This document shows, piece after piece, positions 36,571 to 43,498 of a DNA stretch of 43,498 nucleotides (the stretch's first letter is position 1; each line of letters begins with the position of its first letter). This DNA comes from Rubripirellula sp. (lineage in GTDB: Bacteria; Planctomycetota; Planctomycetia; Pirellulales; Pirellulaceae). Where the stretch lies: assembly GCA_028823035.1 (NCBI GenBank), contig JAPKCI010000030.1:1-43498 (forward strand), in the 5' to 3' direction. Both the position numbers and the translations under genes were made by a program. The notes beneath the pieces were generated by a model, which was not told the DNA's origin, ran no database searches, and saw nothing but the letters and a program-made list of their open reading frames with translations.

Positions 36571-36605
36571 GATATAGTACAAATAGGACCCCTTTAGTCA
36601 AGTAT
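36571..36605 (-). promoter_or_regulatory. Promoter and Rrf2/IscR-like operator of cysH-rrf2
   Basis: On the minus strand a -35 TTGACT (plus 36596-36601) is followed after 16 bases by a -10-like TACTAT (36574-36579); TATATC at 36571-36576 is an alternative. The -35 lies in a partial 25-base palindrome at 36581-36605 whose left half is ATACTTGACT and whose right half holds GGTCCTAT. The left half matches the first half of the IscR type 1 consensus very well, the right half only partly. It sits about 40-65 bases before the cysH ATG. The Rrf2 product encoded downstream is the likely binder, giving autoregulation; this is inference. Confidence 0.6.
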
Positions 36606-36740
36606 CTATCGTCAGCCGTTTGTTCCATGTTGAACGATTTTGAGGTTAACGAAGCCATTTCGTGCGTTTGGGCCGGTTTTTTGTGCCCGACGTGGAGATG
36701 AGAAGGCTAAATTACCGATGTGGGGATCAGTTGCTCCCTC

Positions 36741-36773
36741 CGGTTCGCCTCAAAGCTGCTCTTTGAGGAGCCG
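36741..36773 (+). promoter_or_regulatory. Long RNA hairpin in 5' leader
   Basis: Arms CCTCAAAG (36748-36755) and CTTTGAGG (36761-36768) form a perfect 8-bp stem with loop CTGCT. CGGTT (36741-36745) and AGCCG (36769-36773) extend it by five pairs, one a G-U, with a 2-base bulge. It ends 33 bases before the start of the downstream gene and has no T-tract, so a leader structure is more likely than a terminator. Confidence 0.5.
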
Positions 36774-36805
36774 ATGGTTGTTAGTTCATTGCAAGGGATT
36801 TCGTG

Positions 36806-38014
36806 ATGATGGTCCGCTCGATTTGCATCGCAATCATTGCTGAATGCTGTCTCACCAGCTTCGTGTCTGCGGATACGGTCGAGTTATCGGGCGGGGGGCA
36901 TCTGACCGGCGAGGTCAGTCGCAAGCCCGACTCCGTGATTGTTCGCGTTGACGATGAGATTCAGGTTGCCATTCCAGCGAGTCGTGTTCGGAGAGTTGTC
37001 GATTCTGATCAGCTTGCCACTTATCGGCAGAGAGTCGCTCTTGCTGGCGACGATGCAGAATTGCAGTACCAGTTGGCGATTTGGTGTGTTACCAGTTCCA
37101 ATGTGCCGGGGGATTCACGGCATTACAAAATTCATCACCTCAGGCGTGCGATCGCCTTGGATCCCGAACACGCCAAGGCTCGAGCGGGTCTGGGTTTCAA
37201 AAAGCAGAATGGCAAGTGGATTCAAACGTCGGACTTGATGCGTGGGCGAGGGATGATCTCAAATGCGGGTCGATGGGAACTTCCAGAGTCAGTTGCTATT
37301 GAAGACTATCAGGATGCGTCCAACGTCAATGCCAAGAAGTGGATCAAGGAAGTTAAACGCTTGGTGATGTCGGTGCAAAAAAATACAAAGAAGTCGCCAG
37401 AGGCGTTGGCCACATTATTGGCAATTGATGACCCACTTGCATCGGGTGCGATTGCTGAACAGTTTGATGACTCACGAGAGCGAGGAAATCAAAGTCGTGA
37501 AATGCGATTGATGTGGGTCAAGTTGTTGGGAAAGTTTCGTGATTCGGTATCTGTACAGACGCTTGTGAAAGCTGGTCTTGTGGAAGACGATGAAGTCATT
37601 CGTGAAGCTGCTTTTGAGCAGTTGCTCAAGTATGGAGCAGGCTCAGCAGTGGCGACCTACGTTCCCTACCTGCAGCAGAATGACAACCACTTGGTGAATC
37701 GAGCTGCTCGTGCGCTGAGCTGGTTTCCTGATCCAGAGTTGGCCTTGGTATATGTCGACGCATTGGTGACTTCACATAAAAGCGAGCAGGCACCGAGTTC
37801 GGCGATCAATGCCGGTTTTGGCGATGTTGGTGGAGGGTTACAGACGGGTGGAACGAAAAGGGTTTATGTTCAACAACGAAACAACCCTGCCGTTCTTGCC
37901 CTGCTCAGGGAAATTGAGCCGGAAGTCGATTACGGGTACGACGATCAAGCGTGGCGGGAGCACTTCGCGAGTAAGCGGGCATCGTTCAGCGGTGATTTGC
38001 GGCGGGATCTATGA
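36806..38014 (+). CDS. Secreted HEAT-like/tetratricopeptide-type protein of unknown function
   Basis: Protein of 402 residues from ATG 36806, with AAGGGA 8 bases upstream; GTG 36803 and ATG 36809 are close alternatives. The N-terminus has a signal peptide (SICIAIIAECCLTSFVSA). A beta-rich segment follows (DTVELSGGGHLTGEVSRK), then a TPR-like helical pair (LRRAIALDPEHAKARAGLGF) and HEAT-like helices (VIREAAFEQLLKYGAGSAV; NRAARALSWFPDPELALVYV). The SGGGHLTGEV and VRVDDEIQVAIPASRV start is seen in many planctomycete secreted proteins. No catalytic motif is visible. Possibly a scaffold or binding protein. It converges with aroB, with only 48 bases between stops. Confidence 0.8.
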   Translation: MMVRSICIAIIAECCLTSFVSADTVELSGGGHLTGEVSRKPDSVIVRVDDEIQVAIPASRVRRVVDSDQLATYRQRVALAGDDAELQYQLAIWCVTSSNVPGDSRHYKIHHLRRAIALDPEHAKARAGLGFKKQNGKWIQTSDLMRGRGMISNAGRWELPESVAIEDYQDASNVNAKKWIKEVKRLVMSVQKNTKKSPEALATLLAIDDPLASGAIAEQFDDSRERGNQSREMRLMWVKLLGKFRDSVSVQTLVKAGLVEDDEVIREAAFEQLLKYGAGSAVATYVPYLQQNDNHLVNRAARALSWFPDPELALVYVDALVTSHKSEQAPSSAINAGFGDVGGGLQTGGTKRVYVQQRNNPAVLALLREIEPEVDYGYDDQAWREHFASKRASFSGDLRRDL

Positions 38015-38062
38015 GTTAGTCGATTCAAATCCGCTCTTGCCTGGGAAAGCTGAAGTTCGGAG

Positions 38063-39184
38063 TCAGCGTGATCCAACAATCGCTCGCACAACCGCCTCTT
38101 CGTCTACGCCGCCGACCAATTGTACCGTTCCCAGTTGCGTCGGCAGAATGAAACGCAAATTTCCATGTGCGACTTTCTTGTCTCGCATCATGACCGGAAG
38201 CATCGCGACAGGATCAGCATCCGGCAGGCAGATGGGCAGTTGGCAGGCACTTAGCAGTTCTGTTTGACGCTTTAAAAGGGAGTCATTTGCCAGTCCAAGT
38301 TCGATGGCCAACCGTGCGGCCATTTGCATGCCGATCGAAACTGCTTCTCCATGAAGCAGTTTCCCGTACCCTGCTGTTGCCTCAATGGCGTGCGCAAAAG
38401 TATGGCCGTAGTTCAGAATGGCGCGCCGACCGCTGGTTTCACGTTCGTCCTCACCCACCACTCGAGCTTTGCATTCACAGCTTGCTTGAATTGCGTAACG
38501 CATGGCATCCTTGTCACGCGAGACAAGTCCATTCGTATTGGATTCAAGCCAGCCAAAGAATTCAGCGTCATCGATCACGCCATATTTGATGACCTCGGCT
38601 AATCCGCTCAGGAAACTGCGTTCCGAGAGTGTCGATAGAACATCTGTGTCAATCAGGACGAGGCTTGGTTGCCAGAAGGCACCCACCATGTTCTTGGCAC
38701 CCGGCAGGTTGATACCTGTCTTTCCACCGACGCTGCTGTCGACCATGGCAAGCAAAGTGGTGGGGATTTGAATGAATCGAATACCGCGAGTGAATGAGGC
38801 GGCTACATACCCAGCCAAGTCGCCAATCACTCCCCCACCAACGGCAATGATCACGCTGCGACGATCGCCGCCCTGCTCAAGCAACCAGGCAAGAATGCGT
38901 TCGAATTCAACCATCGACTTACTGGGTTCGCCAGAAGGGACGGTGCAGCGACTGACGCGGATCTGATCCGATGAAGACTCCAATCCGACGCTGATGAGAT
39001 TCCCCCAAGTCTCCTGCACCGCGGCGTCTGAAATCACGATGGCATGTGAAAGGTCAGGAATCGCGGCCTGAATTCGGGCTGCGGCATGCTTCAGCTTTCC
39101 ACTGGTGATCTCGATTTCATAGCTGCGATCATCCAGGGGAACGCGAACTGTGGAGGAAGAGTCCCATTGCGGTGACGGTTTCAT
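38063..39184 (-). CDS. aroB: 3-dehydroquinate synthase
   Basis: Protein of 373 residues, close to the family norm, from ATG 39184. It converts DAHP to 3-dehydroquinate, the second shikimate-pathway step, using NAD and a divalent metal. Conserved segments are VGGGVIGDLAGYVAASF, TTLLAMVDSSVGGKTGINLP, AKNMVGAFWQPSLVLIDT, SGLAEVIKYGVI and LNYGHTFAHAIEA; metal-binding Glu and His residues lie in the last two and in HGEAVSIGMQ. An upstream ATG at 39265 would add 27 residues and has a good AAGGTG 8 bases before it, so that start is possible and deserves a check. The further frame to 39574 is rejected. Confidence 0.93.
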   Translation of the reverse strand: MKPSPQWDSSSTVRVPLDDRSYEIEITSGKLKHAAARIQAAIPDLSHAIVISDAAVQETWGNLISVGLESSSDQIRVSRCTVPSGEPSKSMVEFERILAWLLEQGGDRRSVIIAVGGGVIGDLAGYVAASFTRGIRFIQIPTTLLAMVDSSVGGKTGINLPGAKNMVGAFWQPSLVLIDTDVLSTLSERSFLSGLAEVIKYGVIDDAEFFGWLESNTNGLVSRDKDAMRYAIQASCECKARVVGEDERETSGRRAILNYGHTFAHAIEATAGYGKLLHGEAVSIGMQMAARLAIELGLANDSLLKRQTELLSACQLPICLPDADPVAMLPVMMRDKKVAHGNLRFILPTQLGTVQLVGGVDEEAVVRAIVGSR

Positions 39185-39553
39185 AGTTGCGTTTAGCCTA
39201 CTTGCTCTCGAGACTGCCAGATCGAACGAATCCTTATCTGTAGGATTTGAACCGAAATCGGCCATTGCCGTCACCTTCAATCTGAGAGTGGCAGCATGAT
39301 CGAGACATCGTCCGCGGTCAATCTGACCGCAAATTGCAAGTCCCACGTCGAACTCCATCGGCCAATCTTCGAGGGGGCTGGGAAACGAATCAACCCGCCG
39401 AAGCCGTTCGGCTTCCGTTTCTTCTGTTCCCGCCTGTCCACGCGGGCGTTTTCTGTTTTTTAGCGTCCATGTTTTCCACCGATGAGTTTTGATTGAGCGT
39501 GCATTGTTCAACTTTCGGTTTTTGAAAAAATCGTATCGAAGATGGTGTTTTAG
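39185..39553. other. Intergenic region upstream of aroB
   Basis: About 370 bases lie between aroB and the recombinase remnant. No real gene is seen. It contains a C/G-rich inverted repeat CCCGC...GCGGG near 39429-39446 followed by a T-rich run on the plus strand (39450-39463). As no plus-strand gene ends here, its meaning is unclear. The aroB promoter is expected in this region. Confidence 0.45.
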
Positions 39554-40437
39554 AAAGGGGGGAATTGTGATCACTGGCGACGGTCGGCTACGCGGCGAAT
39601 CGTTTCAAACCTTGGTTATCAGAACCAATAACGGAGTGATCAAAATATTACATTCGATCAACATCACAGCATCGGCAACCGCAGATCCACCGGGCCGCGC
39701 AAGGCTAGCGGCGATTGTGTTTTCAAAGGGATGATCACCTGCAAGCATTGCGGTGAGGTTTTCCACGTCTTGGGCAACCCATCGACCAAACGGATGCAAT
39801 GCTTTTACAGCCACTACGCAAAACGGGTGGCGGTTGCTCCTGATTGGTAAACGACGAGGATGAAGTTTTGACGATGGTGCTGGCCCAACTGCGAGACAAA
39901 CTGGAAACAGCATTACCGAAAGCCCCTGAGCCGCCATTCAATAATGACGCCGAGTTCTTCAAGTCGCTGCAATCCGATGTCGACCGCTCTGCCAACTCGT
40001 TGGCAAGACTGGAAGGCGAACCATCGCGATTGAAGGTTCGGCTGTGCGAGGTCGATTCAGATCTGGTGGAGATCATCGAGGATGAAATCCGAACCGTTCA
40101 GAATCAGATTGCCACCGACCTAAATCGGGCAACTGAATCACCCTTTGACCGATGGAAGCTTGACCTGAATAGATGGGTATGCATTGGTCGATTCCAGCGT
40201 CAAACTAAAAACATGAGGCACGAACCGAAGCGGTTGCGGGCTGTTTTGCAGAGTTATCGTCTACCGGTTACCGTAGCGGTAGAAAGGAATAGAGCGAAAC
40301 GGCGAAGCCGATGTTCGATCAAATCGGGGGGAATCCGGCTAGTTGTCCGCGACATATCGCCCGCGGTCATCGAAATGATTGCGGCTAACGATTGGTCTGA
40401 TGAGACTGCCAAACCAGCCAACTTACTACAGGAATGA
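39554..40437 (+). pseudogene. Remnant of a large serine recombinase (C-terminal half, frame-broken)
   Basis: Several stretches of the C-terminal half of large serine recombinases are readable on the plus strand but in broken frames. In the first frame, HWRRSATRRIVSNLGYQNQ (39572-39628) matches the recombinase-domain W-R-I-x-N-x-Y signature and is followed at once by TAA. After this, RKASGDCVFKGMITCKHCGE (about 39699-39757) is the zinc-ribbon start, with Cys at 39740 and 39749, ending at TAA 39848. The last 190 residues are then read in another frame from TTG 39844: EVLTMVLAQLRDKLETAL leads into a coiled-coil-like helical region, and a terminal RLRAVLQSYRLPVTVAVE as in recombinases. The catalytic resolvase domain is not found upstream. 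So the gene is dead and truncated. Confidence 0.75.
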
Positions 40438-40441
40438 AAAA

Positions 40442-41083
40442 TTGAGTGATCCCGGCAACGATTCGCAGAAGAGAACGGCAACGGAGTCCGATGCCAATGC
40501 GATCCAGAATGCTGATCCCCATCATGATAAATACAACGATCCTCGTGCGAAGATTACCAAACGCGGAGTGTTGCTGGGGCTTGGCGTCGCGATTTTTGGG
40601 ATTCTGGGTGCCGCAGGCAGTATCTACGCTCGGAAAACGCGGCTCGAACTGTCCACGAAGTTCTGGGGGCAAGAGACAATTACTGCGCTGCAATTGGCTG
40701 AAAAGATCCAACTGAGGTCCAATGGTGCGAGTGATTTCGAGCCGGTCGATTTGACCGGTACCCCAAGCCTCGGGCATCTGCGCCACGCTCTCTTGGACGA
40801 GCGGAGTTACGACTGGAATACGGAGAGTTCCGGATCGGTGACCGAAATGTGCCAGAAGCCGACTGAGGGTCAGACTATTACGTGCGTCCGAATTCGCTTG
40901 ACTGATCCCACGGCGCAACGAGTGGGAACGATCGATATCGACCTCGACTTGGTGGGCGGGTGGATCGGACCTGCGGATGGGTCTCGCCGCGTGCAGGCCA
41001 CCGAATGGGTTCGCCCCAAGCTAAATAAGTATTTCCAGACTATTGTCAATGTTCAGCGTCTGCGGTACGACTTCCGAGATTGA
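40442..41083 (+). CDS. Hypothetical single-pass membrane protein
   Basis: Protein of 213 residues. TTG 40442 is preferred because AGGAAT lies 8 bases upstream and the recombinase remnant stops just before; ATG 40400 would add 14 residues but has no Shine-Dalgarno. After a polar N-terminus (RTATESDANAIQNADPHH) there is one transmembrane helix (GVLLGLGVAIFGILGAAGSI at about residue 43), then a soluble C-terminal domain with short patterns such as FWGQETITALQLAEKIQLR and LDLVGGWIGPADGSRR. I do not recognise a family. It resembles small membrane proteins found in planctomycete genomes. Function unknown. Confidence 0.65.
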   Translation: MSDPGNDSQKRTATESDANAIQNADPHHDKYNDPRAKITKRGVLLGLGVAIFGILGAAGSIYARKTRLELSTKFWGQETITALQLAEKIQLRSNGASDFEPVDLTGTPSLGHLRHALLDERSYDWNTESSGSVTEMCQKPTEGQTITCVRIRLTDPTAQRVGTIDIDLDLVGGWIGPADGSRRVQATEWVRPKLNKYFQTIVNVQRLRYDFRD

Positions 41084-41385
41084 TTTCGGGAGACCGTAAG
41101 CTGGCATTTCTGACCACAATTCCTCATTGGGGGGGGGTGGTTTTTTGAGTACTTCTCTGCCTGATAGCCGTTCATGTAACGGGAAAGATCTGTATAAACG
41201 GTCGGCTCAGGTGCAGCTCTCTCCCAGCAGCTTGATTTAGGGGAACGAGCATCGTCACAAATCGTTTATACTCTGAGTCAGGGACTTTTCCTTTTTCCCG
41301 TCTTTTATCGCGGTGGTCAGCGGTGGTCGTCTGTTCATGCAGGTGGATCGTGTTGACCAAATTGACTCATCTGGAGAGATAGACA
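41084..41385. other. Intergenic region with G-run and hairpin
   Basis: These 302 bases separate two plus-strand genes. They contain a run of nine G residues (41129-41137) followed by TGG and TTTTTT, and a TATACT motif at about 41268 that could be a -10 element but lacks a good -35. A promoter for the next gene is likely near the end of the region. No coding sequence was found. Confidence 0.45.
41113..41146 (+). terminator. Possible terminator hairpin
   Basis: ACCAC (41113-41117) can pair with GTGGT (41137-41141) across a loop of 19 bases rich in G, followed by a T-run ending at 41146. It is 30 bases after the stop of the hypothetical membrane protein. The stem is short and the loop large, so it is a weak candidate. 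Confidence 0.3.
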
Positions 41386-43374
41386 ATGCCAAGTACAGGC
41401 CATCTGATTGCCATTTTTCCACTTGCTCAACTTCCTGAGGGATTGATAGCTGTTGCGTTGCCAGCACTGTTGGGGATATTGGCGTTGTCAATGGTTGCCA
41501 CGATGGCCGGGATTTGGGCGACGTTTTCCAAAGCTGGGATTGCGGGTTGGAAGTCGTTGATCCCGATATACAACGCAGTCTTACTGCTGCAAATCGCTAA
41601 ACGCCCTGTTTGGTGGCTGGTCTTCTTGATGCTGCCTGTGGTCCAGATTGTGCCGATGATCCTCATCTCACTTGACCTTGCGAAGCGTTTTGACCGAGGC
41701 CTTGGCTTTGGGATTGGCTTAGCCTTTTTACCCTTTGTCTTTTTCCCGATTTTGGGATTTGGCAGCGCTCGCTACGAAAATGAGTCGCTGTTAAAAGCCG
41801 ATGCTGCGTTGTCTGATGAGCCGGAGGCGTTGAGCGACTCTGATAAGGAAGCGAAAGCTGGCCAAGCGGAGAACGAACTTTCGGACGAGAATGGTGAAGA
41901 AGCTGACCTGCAGCGAAAGTTTCTTGTGTTTCAGGCGACTCCTGCCTGGCTAGTTAGTACGCTTGTCCACGTGATCATCTTGCTGATTCTTGGCTTGGTG
42001 ACGATTGCTGATCCCACTCAGATCGTGAATGTGCTGTCAGCTAGTACGAGTGCCGATGATGGTCCCGAGATGGAGGAATTTGCGATTGAGCAAATTGATG
42101 CGGGGGACGTCTCGGAAGTGGAAGACATCACCGAACCGGTTGACGTTAGTGATACGATGGAAATCGCTGAACCGGTTGAAGTTGAGCCGATGGAAATCGC
42201 CACGGTTGACTTGGACATGTCCGACCTGGCGTCTGAAATGGCGCCCTCTGCTGCATCCTTGCAGACACTCGCTTCGACGACGATGCAGCCGATGGGAAGT
42301 CGTAGCACCGATATGAAGAAAAAATTGCTGCGAGATTATGGCGGTACGCCATCGAGTGAAGCGGCTGTCACGGAAGCGTTGAAGTGGTTCTCGCGTCATC
42401 AAATGCCCAACGGTGGCTGGACTTACCAGCACGATCTCGTTTGCAGGGGAGCGTGCAAAAACGGTTGCGAACCCGGTTATGCGAAGTCGTTCAACGCGGC
42501 AACCGCAATGGCTCTGCTCCCCTTCCTCGGAGCGGGACAAACTCACATCAGTGGAGAGTTCAGAAGAAACGTTCAAAGAGGCTTGGCCTTCTTAATCCAG
42601 AATGGGAAGCTCAGCAAAAAGAATGGTTTACCGGTGCTCGATCTGCGCGATGGAAAAGGCAACATGTATTCGCACGGCTTGGCTGCGATTGCCCTTTGCG
42701 AAGCCTATGCGATGACTGAAGATCCGGTCTTGATCGCTCCGGCTCAGGCGTCTTTGAATTTTATCATTACAGCACAGTGCAGTGATGGCGGTTGGCGTTA
42801 CTCGCCCAGCGGATCAGGTGGTGGTGATACGTCCGTCGTGGGGTGGCAGTTGATGGCTCTCAAGAGCGGATACATGGGACACCTTGCTGTCCCACCACAG
42901 ACCATCCAAGGGGCGATGCTGTTTCTTGACAAAGTGCAATCGAACAGTGGAGCGGTTTATGGATACACCGGACCCGTTCCCAAATTTCGCGCCGCCACTA
43001 CCAGTGTTGGTTTGCTATGCCGAATGTACACAGGATGGGACAAGACGCATCCGGGAATCATTGGCGGTGTGGAAGGGTTGAGCAAGCATGGCGTCAGCAA
43101 GACTGACTTCTACTACAACTACTACGCTGCACAGGTCCTGCGTCAGTATGGTGGTGCTGAATGGGACAAGTTCAATGTCGAAATGCGAGATTATCTTGTT
43201 GCCACGCAGGCCCAGAAAGATGGAGCAAAGGGCAGTTGGTATGTGAAAGGCGGGCATACCTCGAATGCTGGTCGTCTGTGTATCACGTCCTTTGCGACGA
43301 TGATGCTGGAGGTGTACTATCGGCACATGCCGCTGTACGCCGAAGCTGCTGGCGAGGATGATTTCCCGTTGTAG
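41386..43374 (+). CDS. DUF5684-type membrane domain fused to prenyltransferase/squalene cyclase-like toroid
   Basis: Protein of 662 residues from ATG 41386 with GGAGAG 8 bases upstream. Residues about 15-125 are a small polytopic domain (AGIAGWKSLIPIYNAVLLLQ, typical of the DUF5684/signal-peptidase-like group). An acidic cytoplasmic linker follows, then a second membrane anchor (TPAWLVSTLVHVIILLILGL at about 185-205) seen in many planctomycete surface proteins, and an acidic repetitive stretch (EPVDVSDTMEIAEPVEVEPM). From about 320 to the end lie alpha/alpha-toroid repeats like those of prenyltransferases and squalene cyclases: ALKWFSRHQMPNGGW, then QCSDGGWRYSPSGSGGGDTS. No catalytic DxDD motif is seen, so it is probably a non-enzymatic or diverged toroid. 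A CRGACKNGC motif sits near 362. Confidence 0.82.
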   Translation: MPSTGHLIAIFPLAQLPEGLIAVALPALLGILALSMVATMAGIWATFSKAGIAGWKSLIPIYNAVLLLQIAKRPVWWLVFLMLPVVQIVPMILISLDLAKRFDRGLGFGIGLAFLPFVFFPILGFGSARYENESLLKADAALSDEPEALSDSDKEAKAGQAENELSDENGEEADLQRKFLVFQATPAWLVSTLVHVIILLILGLVTIADPTQIVNVLSASTSADDGPEMEEFAIEQIDAGDVSEVEDITEPVDVSDTMEIAEPVEVEPMEIATVDLDMSDLASEMAPSAASLQTLASTTMQPMGSRSTDMKKKLLRDYGGTPSSEAAVTEALKWFSRHQMPNGGWTYQHDLVCRGACKNGCEPGYAKSFNAATAMALLPFLGAGQTHISGEFRRNVQRGLAFLIQNGKLSKKNGLPVLDLRDGKGNMYSHGLAAIALCEAYAMTEDPVLIAPAQASLNFIITAQCSDGGWRYSPSGSGGGDTSVVGWQLMALKSGYMGHLAVPPQTIQGAMLFLDKVQSNSGAVYGYTGPVPKFRAATTSVGLLCRMYTGWDKTHPGIIGGVEGLSKHGVSKTDFYYNYYAAQVLRQYGGAEWDKFNVEMRDYLVATQAQKDGAKGSWYVKGGHTSNAGRLCITSFATMMLEVYYRHMPLYAEAAGEDDFPL

Positions 43375-43413
43375 ACCATCGCTGAGCAGCAGTCAGGAAA
43401 GCTTCTTTCGTCG

Positions 43414-43498
43414 CCCTGTCACCGCAGTTGCTCCCTGTCACCACAGTTGCTCCCTGTCACCACAGTTGCTCCCTGTCACCACAGTTGCTCCCTGTCAC
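43414..43498 (+). repeat. 19-bp tandem repeat (minisatellite) at window edge
   Basis: A 19-bp unit ccctgtcaccacagttgct is repeated four times from 43414 to 43489, followed by 9 bases of a fifth copy at the window end. The first copy differs by one base (accgcag for accacag); the others are identical. It starts 39 bases after the stop of the toroid gene and runs on beyond the window, so its true length is unknown. No spacer sequences are present, so it is not a CRISPR array. Confidence 0.93.

Noticed and set aside
39429-39463. G/C-rich inverted repeat followed by T-run, resembling an intrinsic terminator on the plus strand
   Set aside because: No plus-strand gene ends just upstream, so there is nothing for it to terminate; kept only as a note on the region.
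41268-41273. TATACT as a -10 promoter element for the toroid gene
   Set aside because: No acceptable -35 was found at the right distance, so it is not claimed as a promoter.
43414-43498. Possible CRISPR array at the window end
   Set aside because: The copies are directly joined with a 19-bp period and there are no unique spacers, so it is a tandem repeat.

Overview
The window looks like chromosomal DNA of a planctomycete, most likely from the Rhodopirellula/Pirellulales neighbourhood. The clues are a DUF1549/DUF1553 protein directly followed by a DUF1501 protein, a very large secreted PVC-type propeller/HEAT/CxxCH cytochrome protein, a transmembrane Ser/Thr kinase with an HCD catalytic loop, a toroid-repeat protein with the membrane anchor common in planctomycetes, moderate GC, many GTG/TTG starts and weak or absent Shine-Dalgarno sequences. 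This placement is inferred from gene content; no rRNA or tRNA gene was seen.

Layout. 1-1.1 kb: the 3' part of a plus-strand gene with a Gly- and Met/Asp-rich repetitive N-terminal region. 1.4-7.8 kb: a tightly coupled minus-strand operon, in transcription order RDD protein, SpoIIM-like protein, polytopic membrane protein, DUF4129 protein, DUF4350 lipoprotein, MoxR ATPase. 8.2-18.0 kb, plus strand: a divergent Nramp-like transporter, a Gfo/Idh/MocA oxidoreductase, the DUF1549/DUF1553 and DUF1501 pair, a PhoD-like phosphatase, an SRPBCC-TIGR01777 epimerase fusion and a small membrane protein. 18.1-20.3 kb, minus: sucC-sucD (succinyl-CoA synthetase). 20.5-23.2 kb, plus: a UxaA-type sugar-acid dehydratase and a D-2-hydroxyacid dehydrogenase. 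23.4-25.7 kb, minus: a receptor-like Ser/Thr kinase. 25.8-28.1 kb, plus: a secreted amidohydrolase coupled by a 4-nt overlap to an RlmM-like RNA methyltransferase. 28.7-35.1 kb, plus: the large PVC cytochrome protein, an intrinsic terminator, then yidC carrying an inserted PDZ domain. 35.2-36.5 kb, minus: a cysH-type APS reductase and an Rrf2 regulator, preceded by a promoter/operator resembling an IscR/Rrf2 site. 36.8-38.0 kb, plus: a secreted HEAT-like protein. 38.1-39.2 kb, minus: aroB. 39.55-40.44 kb, plus: remains of a large serine recombinase. 40.4-43.4 kb, plus: a small membrane protein and a DUF5684-toroid fusion. The window ends inside a 19-bp tandem repeat.

Functionally this is mostly core-genome material: TCA cycle, shikimate pathway, sulfate assimilation, membrane-protein insertion and a MoxR-type envelope module. 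It is interspersed with planctomycete-specific secreted proteins. The only sign of past mobility is the decayed recombinase near 40 kb. The points most worth a second look are the MoxR operon with no neighbouring DUF58 gene, the PDZ insertion in YidC, the cysH-rrf2 unit with its palindromic operator, the DUF5684-toroid fusion and the terminal minisatellite. No complete, clearly new defence or mobile system was identified.
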